Source of the DNA: Lysinibacillus halotolerans
GTDB lineage: Bacteria > Bacillota > Bacilli > Bacillales_A > Planococcaceae
Reading direction: 5' to 3'
Assembly: GCF_003711845.1 (NCBI RefSeq)
Contig: NZ_RHLQ01000026.1
Location: forward strand, 1-48,154
DNA length: 48,154 nt
Shown here piece after piece: positions 27,389 through 35,523 of this stretch. The position numbers were made by a program, and so were the translations under genes. Under the pieces are notes generated by a model that saw only the letters and a list, made by a program, of their open reading frames with translations, did not search any database and had not been told where the DNA came from. Every line of letters begins with the position of its first letter. Position 1 is the first letter of the stretch.

Positions 27389-28191
27389 TGAAAAAACTAT
27401 CTTCCGTTTCAAAAATTTACTTAATTGTAGTCTTTATCATTTTATACGCACCTATCTTTTACTTGATCTTTTATTCCTTTAATAGTGGTGGGACTATGAA
27501 TCATTTTGAATCTTTCACCCTTGAGCATTATAAAGCTATTTTTGATGATTCAAGATTAATTGTCATTTTGATGAATACAGTCATTGTGGCTCTTTTATCA
27601 GGATTAATTGCTACGATAATCGGAACATTAGGAGCAATTGGAATTGTCTCCATTAAAGATCATAAAATGCGGAATACACTTCTCTCATTAAATAACGTCT
27701 TAATTGTAAGTCCGGACGTTGTCATTGGTGCAAGCTTTTTAATACTCTTTACAATCATCGGCATCAAATTAGGTTTTGCTTCTGTTTTAATATCCCATGT
27801 TGCCTTTAGTATACCTATTGTCGTTTTAATGGTTTTACCAAAGCTTTTAGAAATGAATACTTCTTTAATTGATGCGGCAAGGGATTTAGGTGCTACAAAA
27901 CGGGATGTTTTAACTAGAATCATCCTTCCATATATTCAACCAGGAATATTTGCTGGATTCTTCTTAGCTTTAACCTATTCATTAGATGATTTTGCTGTTA
28001 CATTTTTCGTTACTGGTAATGGATTTTCCACTTTATCCGTTGAAATTTATTCGATGGCAAGGGCAGGTATTTCCCTTACAATTAACGCAATATCCGGTCT
28101 TGTATTCTTCATAACAGTGTTAGTTGTGATTGGCTATTACTTTGTAACGAATCGAACTAAAAACAATACAACAGAGGGGGTACATCGATGA
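27388..28191 (+). CDS. potC: Spermidine/putrescine ABC transporter permease PotC
   Basis: This second permease of 267 residues has about six membrane helices and an EAA loop DAARDLGATKRDVLTRIILP near residue 165. It also has YSLDDFAVTFFVTGNG near the C-terminus, characteristic of PotC. The start is GTG at 27388, overlapping the potB stop by one base, with GGGAGG upstream. Its end overlaps potD by four bases (ATGA). Together with PotB it forms the channel of the importer. Confidence 0.93.
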   Translation: MKKLSSVSKIYLIVVFIILYAPIFYLIFYSFNSGGTMNHFESFTLEHYKAIFDDSRLIVILMNTVIVALLSGLIATIIGTLGAIGIVSIKDHKMRNTLLSLNNVLIVSPDVVIGASFLILFTIIGIKLGFASVLISHVAFSIPIVVLMVLPKLLEMNTSLIDAARDLGATKRDVLTRIILPYIQPGIFAGFFLALTYSLDDFAVTFFVTGNGFSTLSVEIYSMARAGISLTINAISGLVFFITVLVVIGYYFVTNRTKNNTTEGVHR

Positions 28192-29264
28192 AATCATTAA
28201 TACAAGCAACCGTTGCAATCATAGTCGTATGTGCCCTCCTTTTCTTTGCGATTCATAAAATAGAATCCACAAGTTCTTCTAAAACGACAGATACGATAAC
28301 GGTCTACAATTGGGGAGAATATATTGATCCTGATTTAATTGATCAATTTACAGAAGAAACAGGTATCAATGTCATTTATGAGACATTTGATTCGAATGAA
28401 GCGATGATGACAAAGGTGCAACAAGGTGGCTCCGCTTATGATGTAGCAGTACCGTCGGAATATATGGTGGAAAAAATGATTGAAGAAGATTTACTTTTAC
28501 CTATCGACCATTCTAAAATACCTAATCTGAAAAACATTGACCCATATTTTTTAGATTTAGCATTCGATCCGAAAAATCAATATTCCATCCCATACTTTTG
28601 GGGAACAGTCGGAATCGTATATAACCCCAATTTAGTAGCTGACCATTTAACGTTCACAACTTGGGAAGATTTATGGGACCCATCCTTAAAAGATAAAGTA
28701 TTTTTAGTTGATGGTGCCCGGGAAGTAATTGGAATGGGTCTGAACTCTATCGGTGAGTCATTAAATGTGAAAGATGATGCCTTACTTCGTAAAGCGACAG
28801 ACAAATTAATTACTTTATCACCAAATGTGAAGGCGATTATTGGGGATGAGATTACTCCTTTAATGATTAATAACGAAGCAGCAGTTGCTTTAACTTGGTC
28901 TGGCCAAGCTGCGGATATGATGTGGGAAAATGAAGAGCTTGATTTTGCCGTTCCTGAAGAAGGCTCTAATTTATGGTTCGATAATTTCGTTATACCTAAA
29001 ACGGCGGCAAATATTGACGGTGCCCATGCATTTATCAACTTTATGTTAGATGCTGAAGTTTCTGCTCAAAATAATGATTATGTCGGTTATTCTACTCCTA
29101 ATCAAGCCGCAATGGAATTAATGGATCCTGAAGTTATAGAGGATGAACGTTTCTATCCTAATGAAACATTAAGGAATAAATTAGAAGTTTACAAAAACTT
29201 AGGCTTGGAATGGTTAGGAAAATATAATGAGTATTTCCTAGAGTTTAAAATGAGTATACGGTAA
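28188..29264 (+). CDS. potD: Spermidine/putrescine-binding protein PotD
   Basis: This 358-residue extracellular receptor has an uncleaved-looking N-terminal membrane segment (about 3-24), a short Ser/Thr linker, then the polyamine-binding-protein fold: TVYNWGEYIDPDLIDQFTEE, QGGSAYDVAVPSEYMVEKMI, YSIPYFWGTVGIVYNP and LWFDNFVIPKTAAN. The aromatic and acidic residues in YNWGEYID and near VGYSTPNQ line the ligand pocket in the family. There is no lipobox cysteine, unlike most Firmicute receptors, so it is probably anchored by its N-terminal helix. It is the last gene of the operon; I see no strong hairpin directly after it. Confidence 0.92.
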   Translation: MKSLIQATVAIIVVCALLFFAIHKIESTSSSKTTDTITVYNWGEYIDPDLIDQFTEETGINVIYETFDSNEAMMTKVQQGGSAYDVAVPSEYMVEKMIEEDLLLPIDHSKIPNLKNIDPYFLDLAFDPKNQYSIPYFWGTVGIVYNPNLVADHLTFTTWEDLWDPSLKDKVFLVDGAREVIGMGLNSIGESLNVKDDALLRKATDKLITLSPNVKAIIGDEITPLMINNEAAVALTWSGQAADMMWENEELDFAVPEEGSNLWFDNFVIPKTAANIDGAHAFINFMLDAEVSAQNNDYVGYSTPNQAAMELMDPEVIEDERFYPNETLRNKLEVYKNLGLEWLGKYNEYFLEFKMSIR

Positions 29265-29435
29265 TAGATTCCTCACCACTTAATCAACGAACAATCCATG
29301 TTGAAAATTGTCGATAAATCTAATTTGTTTCAGCCTTTAGTCCACTACTTATTTGTAGTTAATAGATATACAATATGATAAGCTATGAAACATGAATTAT
29401 ATAAAGGGGATACAAGTAAGAAAGGGTGGACAGAA

Positions 29436-30632
29436 ATGACACAGAAAAAGAAAAAAATTGTCTTACTCATTTTGATGACTAATATGTTTATTACGATGGG
29501 AGGTATTGGGATATTAATTCCTGTATTGCCTTCCTACCTCGAAATTTTCGGCGTCGGCGGGCAAGTACTAGGATTTTTAATCGCTTCCTTTGCCTTCGCC
29601 CAATTTTTATTGTCTCCAGTAGCAGGTGATTTATCAGATCGCTACGGTAGAAAAATTTTCATTATCGGGGGACTGTTTGTTTACGGTGTTTCCCAAATAT
29701 TATTTGGATTAGCTACTCATGTGTGGATACTATTTATCGCACGCTTTTTAAGTGGTGTTGGCGCTGCATTTATTATGCCACCAATTATGGCCTATGTCGC
29801 CGATATTACTACTGTTGAAGAAAGAGGAAAAGGGATGGGAATGATTGGTGCTGCCATTTCCCTTGGATTTATGATTGGACCAGGCTTAGGTGGATTTTTA
29901 GCAAATGTCGATTTACACTTTCCCTTCTTCTTAGCAGGTATTATTGCATTAATTGCTTCCATCTTCTCAATTATCGTATTACCGAATGTCCCACCACAAA
30001 TGAAGGAAACAGAAGAAGTGAAACGGGAAAATATTATTAACCAATTAGTACGTTCGGTGAAAACACCTTATTTCATTTTACTAATTGTCGTATTTACCTT
30101 TAGCTTTGGTATTTCAAATTTCCAATCAACTTTATCGATGTTTTTAACACATAAATTTGATTATTCACCTACTGATATTGCCATAGTTATTACTGTTGGT
30201 GGATTTGCAGGTGTCATTCTTCAAATGTTTATCATTGATAATTTATTTAAACGTTTTGGCGAAATGAAAGTGATTTATGCAAACTTAATTGCTGCTGCTA
30301 TTTCAATGGTCTTAATGATTTACATTAGTGGCTTCTTTGTCATTTTATTCGTTACGACGCTATTCCAAATTGCAACAGTATTTATACGACCAGCTGTTAA
30401 TACGTTAATTTCTAAGTTTGCAGGTGCCGATCAAGGGTTTGCTGCTGGTATGAATAATGCTTATATGAGTTTAGGAAATATGGTTGGACCTGCCTTAGCA
30501 GGTGTATTACTTGAATGGAATATGGCTTCTCCATTTATATTAGGAACAGTAATATTACTAGGTTGTTTCGTATTAGCATATAGTTGGACGCTGAAAAAAG
30601 CGCCCCATTTATTGGGTAGCCCTACTCAATAA
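29436..30632 (+). CDS. MFS efflux transporter (DHA1, NorA/Bmr/Blt-like)
   Basis: This 398-residue protein has 12 predicted membrane helices. Motif A GDLSDRYGRKIFIIGG is near 62, and a motif-C-like segment MIGPGLGGFLANVD near 145 is typical of drug/H+ antiporters. The ATG at 29436 follows AAGGGTGG; upstream in-frame codons from 29385 lack a ribosome site and add a hydrophilic tail. The position directly behind potABCD is notable because B. subtilis Blt exports spermidine, but multidrug or other substrates are equally possible. A bidirectional terminator follows. Confidence 0.87.
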   Translation: MTQKKKKIVLLILMTNMFITMGGIGILIPVLPSYLEIFGVGGQVLGFLIASFAFAQFLLSPVAGDLSDRYGRKIFIIGGLFVYGVSQILFGLATHVWILFIARFLSGVGAAFIMPPIMAYVADITTVEERGKGMGMIGAAISLGFMIGPGLGGFLANVDLHFPFFLAGIIALIASIFSIIVLPNVPPQMKETEEVKRENIINQLVRSVKTPYFILLIVVFTFSFGISNFQSTLSMFLTHKFDYSPTDIAIVITVGGFAGVILQMFIIDNLFKRFGEMKVIYANLIAAAISMVLMIYISGFFVILFVTTLFQIATVFIRPAVNTLISKFAGADQGFAAGMNNAYMSLGNMVGPALAGVLLEWNMASPFILGTVILLGCFVLAYSWTLKKAPHLLGSPTQ

Positions 30633-30657
30633 TTTATAACGGGACAATCTCATAAAA

Positions 30658-30708
30658 AAAGAGTCATCCCTTTTCACGATGTAAATACATAGAAAAGAAT
30701 GACTCTTT
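30658..30708. terminator. Bidirectional terminator between MFS gene and dapL
   Basis: A 10-bp stem (30658-30667 with 30699-30708), with inner pairing, is followed by five T on the plus strand and flanked by seven A on the other side. Confidence 0.88.
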
Positions 30709-30714
30709 TTATTT

Positions 30715-31833
30715 TTATAACGATCTAATAAATTGTTCCACAAATTGGGCATTGAAGGATAATAATTGTTCATCTGGACTAATTTTTGCGTGATGCAATC
30801 CATATTCACAATTTGCACCTGCCCAAAACATAGCACCAGGAATGTCCTTTAAGAAATAACCGAAATCTTCACCAGTCATAGCCGCTGGGCAATGATAAGA
30901 AGTTGCCCCCTCAAATTGATCAGCAAAATCTAATAATCGTTTTGCGCTTTCAGGATGATTATTCACTTCATAATACATTGAACCATAGTCGATTGAAACT
31001 TCACAATCAAAGGAAGCTTCAATCCCTGCACAAATTGCCTCAATACGTCGCTTCACTTCTGCCATTGCCTGAGCGTTCAACGTTCGAATAGTGCCTTCTA
31101 ACCTCGCATTTTCAGCGATAATATTTTGCACTGTTCCAGAAGTCATTTTACCAATCGTTACAACGGCACTATCCATCGGGTCCACATTACGACTAACAAT
31201 CGTTTGCAATTGTACAATTAAATTGGCAGCAGCAACTGTCATATCTTTTGTTTTATGGGGATAAGCAGCATGTCCACCTTTCCCTTTTAAATCGATAAAC
31301 AGTTCAGATGTATTTGCAAATAACAATCCTGGACGTGTTGCAACAGTTCCCACTGGATATTCAGGAGCAATATGTAATGCATAAATTTCATCGGGTAAAA
31401 GGTCTGGTCGTTCCGTCTTTAACCATTCGAGCATCGGTTTTGCACCACCAGGTCCTTCTTCAGCCGGTTGGAAATAAACGACTACATTTTGTTCCGGTTG
31501 ATTGCTAGCAAGCGCTTGAACTAATCCAAGAGTAATTGTCATATGACAATCATGGCCGCACGCATGCATATTGCCTTCATGGATAGAGGAATAGGGTAAG
31601 CCCGTTTCTTCCACTATCGGAAGACCATCGATATCAGATCGCCAACCAATCGTTTTCGTTGGATTACTCCCTTCAATTTGCACTACAATTCCTGTCTTCC
31701 AAGTAGTAACTGATAAATAATTTTGGGGAAATTCGGATATCTTTTCGAGCAAATATTTTTGCGTTTTAAATTCTTTAAATCCGAGTTCTGGAATTTGATG
31801 CAATTCTCTACGGATTTGGACAAGTGTATCCAT
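30715..31833 (-). CDS. dapL: N-acetyldiaminopimelate deacetylase DapL/YkuR
   Basis: This 372-residue M20-family metallohydrolase removes the acetyl group from N-acetyl-LL-diaminopimelate in the acetylase branch of lysine and peptidoglycan synthesis. The metal site includes HACGHD (H90 to D95), catalytic and ligand glutamates E125/E126 in [10 protein letters not shown], and later histidines in [10 protein letters not shown] and GLHHAK. A lid domain with [10 protein letters not shown] sits in the middle. It matches B. subtilis YkuR along its length. It lies 12 bases after dapH in one operon. Confidence 0.93.
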   Translation of the reverse strand: MDTLVQIRRELHQIPELGFKEFKTQKYLLEKISEFPQNYLSVTTWKTGIVVQIEGSNPTKTIGWRSDIDGLPIVEETGLPYSSIHEGNMHACGHDCHMTITLGLVQALASNQPEQNVVVYFQPAEEGPGGAKPMLEWLKTERPDLLPDEIYALHIAPEYPVGTVATRPGLLFANTSELFIDLKGKGGHAAYPHKTKDMTVAAANLIVQLQTIVSRNVDPMDSAVVTIGKMTSGTVQNIIAENARLEGTIRTLNAQAMAEVKRRIEAICAGIEASFDCEVSIDYGSMYYEVNNHPESAKRLLDFADQFEGATSYHCPAAMTGEDFGYFLKDIPGAMFWAGANCEYGLHHAKISPDEQLLSFNAQFVEQFIRSL

Positions 31834-31845
31834 TATGACACCTTC

Positions 31846-32562
31846 TTAAATATTTCTTAGTGCATCAATAATTTCCGTTTTTGATTTTGTTTTTTCATCA
31901 AGTTGTTTTAATACACGTGCAGGTACTCCACCTACAACTGTATATGGCTCAACATCACTAATAACAATCGCACCTGCTGCTACAACAGCGCCTTTACCTA
32001 CTCGTACACCTTCTAATACGACGGCGTTTGCACCGATTACAACATCGTCTTCAATAATAACTGGTGTCGCTGATGGTGGTTCGATAACACCTGCTAAAAC
32101 TGTTCCTGCACCAATGTGGCAGTTTTTCCCTACAGTTGCACGTCCACCTAAAACCGCACCCATATCGATCATTGTTTTTTCACCGATTTCAGCTCCAATA
32201 TTTATAATGGCACCCATCATAATAACGGCATTGTCACCAATAGTTACTTGATCACGGATAATTGCACCTGGCTCAATACGAGCATTTTGATATTTTAAAT
32301 CTAGTAAAGGTACACCAGAATTGCGACGATCGTTTTCAACGACATAATCTGCAATTTTATCACTATGTTCTTTTAGTGCACTTTCAATCTCGCTCCATTC
32401 ACCGAAAACTACAGCATTATTTTGTTCACCAAAAACTTTTGAATTTTCACCATATGATAAATTGGCAACACCTTCACCTTTAACATATACTTTTACCGGT
32501 GTTACTTTTTTAGAATCTGAAATAAATTGAATAATTTCTTGCGCGTTTAATTTTTTTGACAT
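31846..32562 (-). CDS. dapH: Tetrahydrodipicolinate N-acetyltransferase DapH
   Basis: This 238-residue acyltransferase acetylates tetrahydrodipicolinate, the first step of the acetylase branch to diaminopimelate. An N-terminal alpha/beta domain (1-90) is followed by a left-handed beta-helix of hexapeptide repeats from about 95 to 200 ([59 protein letters not shown]). Residues [16 protein letters not shown] close the fold. The ATG at 32562 follows AAAGGAAT. Together with dapL it supplies precursor for cell wall and, in spore formers, dipicolinate. Confidence 0.95.
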   Translation of the reverse strand: MSKKLNAQEIIQFISDSKKVTPVKVYVKGEGVANLSYGENSKVFGEQNNAVVFGEWSEIESALKEHSDKIADYVVENDRRNSGVPLLDLKYQNARIEPGAIIRDQVTIGDNAVIMMGAIINIGAEIGEKTMIDMGAVLGGRATVGKNCHIGAGTVLAGVIEPPSATPVIIEDDVVIGANAVVLEGVRVGKGAVVAAGAIVISDVEPYTVVGGVPARVLKQLDEKTKSKTEIIDALRNI

Positions 32563-32677
32563 TCCTTTAAACTCCTATCTATGTAATTTCCAATAACATA
32601 AATTGATTGTACTAAATTTTCAATCAAATAGCACGTATAAAAATTCATTGTCCTTCATAAAGGAACGGGTATATACA

Positions 32678-33568
32678 TTATTTCGTATAATCGTAAAGGC
32701 AGCTTGCATGTTCCTTTACAACATCTACAAATGCTTCTACCTGTCTTAATTTAAAGGAAGAGTCATAGCCTATTAACCACGTATCACGAGTTAATCCTGT
32801 ATCTTTTTCATTATTCGTCAATGGAATTTTATTCACCTTTTCTTCACCATTTAACGTAATGGAAGGTAAAATCGCATATCCAATACCATTCATGGCCATT
32901 TGTTTACACGTTTCAATTTGATCCACAATAATTTGACGTTTCGGATTGGATGAAAAATGTCTTTGCCACCAAAGTTGGATTTCTTGGTAGTAATTGGAGT
33001 CACTTTTGAATTGGATAAATGGACGGTCCGTTGTTAAAATGTCTTCAATTTTTTCAATTTCCTTATCAACTAAGTACATCATATCTCGAAACAGATGGAC
33101 CCTTTTCCCTTTCCATTCTGCTTGGCCACGCACAATACCGACATGGGCTTCCCCTTCATAAAGCGCCTTTACAATTTCTGAGCTCCAACCTGTAATAAGG
33201 GAAATTTTCGCATCAGGATATTGGGTTACAAAATCCTTTAATACTTTTGGAAGCCAATTTTGACCGACAATGGAAGCACAAGCAATTTTCAATGTACCAT
33301 GGACTTTCGAATTAAGTCCTTGAATCGTATCGAATACTTCTTCCCTCCGATTAATCGATTCAATGGCATATTGGATAACTAATTCTCCCGCTGGTGTCGG
33401 AGTTAACCCTTTTTGTGATCGAATGAACAACTGGGCTCCCCAATCTTTCTCGATAGACTGCAAGCGTTGAGAAAGGGCCGGTTGAGTAAGAAAAAGTCTT
33501 TCTGCTGCTTTTCTCATATTTTTTTCTTCAGCTAATATTTTAATGATTTCTGCTTCAGTTGTTGTCAA
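32678..33568 (-). CDS. ccpC: LysR-family regulator CcpC
   Basis: This 296-residue regulator matches B. subtilis CcpC, the citrate-responsive repressor of citZ and citB. The N-terminal helix-turn-helix (about 4-62) includes NMRKAAERLFLTQPALSQRL and the winged segment GLTPTPAGELVIQYA. The co-inducer domain contains ISLITGWSSEIVKALYEG, FIQFKSDSNYYQEIQLWW and DQIETCKQMAMNGIGYAILP, all close to CcpC. The start is TTG at 33568 with GGGGGAG six bases upstream, giving the same N-terminal length as B. subtilis CcpC. A longer start at 33583 would place that site inside the gene. It is downstream of darB, as in B. subtilis (ykuL-ccpC). Confidence 0.93.
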   Translation of the reverse strand: MTTTEAEIIKILAEEKNMRKAAERLFLTQPALSQRLQSIEKDWGAQLFIRSQKGLTPTPAGELVIQYAIESINRREEVFDTIQGLNSKVHGTLKIACASIVGQNWLPKVLKDFVTQYPDAKISLITGWSSEIVKALYEGEAHVGIVRGQAEWKGKRVHLFRDMMYLVDKEIEKIEDILTTDRPFIQFKSDSNYYQEIQLWWQRHFSSNPKRQIIVDQIETCKQMAMNGIGYAILPSITLNGEEKVNKIPLTNNEKDTGLTRDTWLIGYDSSFKLRQVEAFVDVVKEHASCLYDYTK

Positions 33569-33603
33569 TGGAAACTCCCCCAATATTTGCGAATATAAAA
33601 AAT

Positions 33604-33631
33604 GACAAAATCCATTTGAATGGATTTTGTC
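33604..33631 (-). terminator. Terminator of darB
   Basis: A 13-bp stem (33604-33616 with 33619-33631) is followed on the minus strand by ATTTTTT, between darB and ccpC. Confidence 0.8.
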
Positions 33632-33658
33632 GATATCACTTGATTTCCTTTTACTTTA

Positions 33659-34099
33659 TCAATCTACTTGATAAATATATTTTTTTAATTGCTTTAAAAT
33701 GACACGACGAGTTAATATGCCTGCAAAGGTACCTTCCTCATCAACGACACATAAAAATGCATGATTAATGACTAAATCTAGCGCTTTTTGAAATGTATCT
33801 GTAATTTTTAAAAAAGTAACGTTTCTATCCATTACATCATCAACTTTAATATTTGTAAGCTTTTCATATTCGATTCGTTCTAATCCTAATATAGATTCTG
33901 TTATCATTTTCATGCTTAATAAACCTTGTAAACGATATTTAATATCTAATACAGGTACAGATGAATAACCTGTTTTCGTTAAGACGAGTAAAGCATGTTC
34001 AGCACTATTCCCAATTTGTACGTGTGCAACTTTCTCTGATGAAATAATAAAGTCGCTAATTGGTGTATCTAATAATGCTCTTGTGTTTGTTGAAATCAT
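33659..34099 (-). CDS. darB: c-di-AMP-binding CBS protein DarB (YkuL/CbpB)
   Basis: This 146-residue protein consists of two CBS domains (about 15-75 and 85-145). It aligns throughout with B. subtilis YkuL/DarB: SEKVAHVQIGNSAEHALLVL, TGYSSVPVLDIKYRLQGLLS, LERIEYEKL and FAGILTRRVILKQLKK. DarB binds c-di-AMP and, when free of it, stimulates Rel and pyruvate carboxylase in B. subtilis. KtrC, another c-di-AMP target, is encoded in the same window. The ATG at 34099 has AAAGGAGTAG upstream. The gene is followed by a hairpin and then ccpC. Confidence 0.92.
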   Translation of the reverse strand: MISTNTRALLDTPISDFIISSEKVAHVQIGNSAEHALLVLTKTGYSSVPVLDIKYRLQGLLSMKMITESILGLERIEYEKLTNIKVDDVMDRNVTFLKITDTFQKALDLVINHAFLCVVDEEGTFAGILTRRVILKQLKKYIYQVD

Positions 34100-34242
34100 A
34101 CCTTCTACTCCTTTTTCTGTAAGTCAACTTTCAGAACAGGGATACCACATTACTTATATAATATCACAATTTGTTCACAATTGACCATGATATGCAGCAA
34201 GTAATTTGGAGTAGAAGGATGTTATTCCTAAAACTTCACATA

Positions 34243-34482
34243 CTAATAACCGTATATAGACCAGTAATAAAAGATCATAATTCCAGCAAACAAACCGAAA
34301 ATAAGGTACATAATAATAATCGGGTTCATTGCTACTGGATGCTCTTTTACCATTTTATTAATTGGTGTATCTGTAGCTGATGCACGTTGTCTTGCCTTTT
34401 TCATTACGCCTGCCGTTAAGAAGTAGGATACAGCGATAATGAGTATAACTGTAATTATCATCGGAATAGTCCACATGCCCAT
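34243..34482 (-). CDS. Small two-helix membrane protein, unknown
   Basis: I do not recognise this 79-residue protein. It has two hydrophobic segments (about 5-26 and 54-75) joined by a basic, polar loop (KKARQRASATDTPINKMVKEH), suggesting a hairpin with the loop in the cytoplasm. The ATG at 34482 follows AGGAGGT seven bases upstream, a strong site, which supports a real gene. It lies between darB and fadH on the same strand; I see no clear hairpin on either side. A regulatory partner of a larger membrane protein is possible, without evidence. Confidence 0.7.
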   Translation of the reverse strand: MGMWTIPMIITVILIIAVSYFLTAGVMKKARQRASATDTPINKMVKEHPVAMNPIIIMYLIFGLFAGIMIFYYWSIYGY

Positions 34483-34607
34483 ACATTACACCTCCTAATG
34501 TTTAGTATTGAAAGTGTACTTAGTATGAGTCGACGGGGTGTTGTTTTATTCTTTTTGAAAAAGGAAGTTCTTTATTTCATTTTTTAACGTGCAGTCTTAT
34601 TTACAAC

Positions 34608-35375
34608 TTAAAAAGGATATTGATTTAACCATTGTCCACCGTCTAGAGTGACACATTCACCATTCATATAAGAAGCTTTATTCGACATAATAAATGTAGC
34701 CAGTTCAGCTATTTCTTCTGGCGTACCGAGTCTTTTTAATGGAACAGATTGAACCGTTCGTTTCGCTTGTTCTTCTGATTCCCAAAGCTTCCCTGCTCCT
34801 CCAGTTCTCTCAATAGGTCCTGGTGCTATCGCATTAACACGAATTCCATATTTATGTCCCCATTCTACAGCAAGGGACCTTGTTAACGATAATACCCCAG
34901 CTTTGGCAGCAGCAGAATGAATAACTCCTGCTCCTGCTCCCCAGGCATACGTAGCAACCATATTTAAAATTTTTCCTTTAACCCCTTGTTCAATCCAATA
35001 TTTTCCTACTTCTGATGAACAGTAAAACGTACCGTTTAGTACAATATCAATCACTGCTTTCCAACCATTCGGCGATAAACTTTCAGCAGCGACAATAAAA
35101 TTTCCTGCTGCATTATTTACTAAACCGTCAATTTTTCCAAAGCGATTATTCGTAAATTGAACCATCCCTTTTACATGTTCTACTTCTCGAACATCCATTT
35201 GGAACGTTTCAACGGTTGAACCATAGGCTAAAATTTCTTTTTTTGCATTTTCCAAACGTTCTAAATCCCGTCCAGTAATGACAACATTAGCCCCTTCTTT
35301 TACAAATTGTTTTGCCATAGCTAGTCCCATCCCACTGGAACCACCTGTAATAATATAAGTCTCATTTTTTAACAT
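34608..35375 (-). CDS. fadH: Short-chain dehydrogenase, 2,4-dienoyl-CoA reductase-like (FadH/YkuF)
   Basis: This 255-residue classical SDR has the NADP-binding [15 protein letters not shown] near residue 9, ITGRD with the arginine that favours NADP, NNAAGNF near 85, and a variant active site. Instead of YxxxK the region reads [17 protein letters not shown], with the lysine kept and the tyrosine replaced by serine. That substitution is characteristic of dienoyl-CoA reductases rather than ordinary SDRs. Those enzymes reduce 2,4-dienoyl-CoA during oxidation of unsaturated fatty acids. The start is ATG 35375 with GGGGGA seven bases upstream; the frame runs further back without a ribosome site. 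Confidence 0.85.
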   Translation of the reverse strand: MLKNETYIITGGSSGMGLAMAKQFVKEGANVVITGRDLERLENAKKEILAYGSTVETFQMDVREVEHVKGMVQFTNNRFGKIDGLVNNAAGNFIVAAESLSPNGWKAVIDIVLNGTFYCSSEVGKYWIEQGVKGKILNMVATYAWGAGAGVIHSAAAKAGVLSLTRSLAVEWGHKYGIRVNAIAPGPIERTGGAGKLWESEEQAKRTVQSVPLKRLGTPEEIAELATFIMSNKASYMNGECVTLDGGQWLNQYPF

Positions 35376-35490
35376 ACATACATCCCCCATTCCCAAAATG
35401 AATAACCATTCACTTCCAATTTTACTATAAAGATAGTGGGATGTCATTCAATTATCAGAATATATAGAAAAACATTTTATTGAAAATAAA

Positions 35491-35513
35491 AAATCCAACA
35501 ATTTGTTGGATTT
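35491..35513 (-). terminator. Terminator of the ppx-ppk operon
   Basis: The 10-bp stem AAATCCAACA/TGTTGGATTT (35491-35500 with 35504-35513) is followed on the minus strand by TTTATTTTC. Confidence 0.88.
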
Positions 35514-35523
35514 CTAATATAGA

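Noticed and set aside
32563-32677. Lysine riboswitch or T-box upstream of dapH
   Set aside because: The space is only 115 bases and holds none of the conserved blocks; only a weak promoter-like pair is visible.
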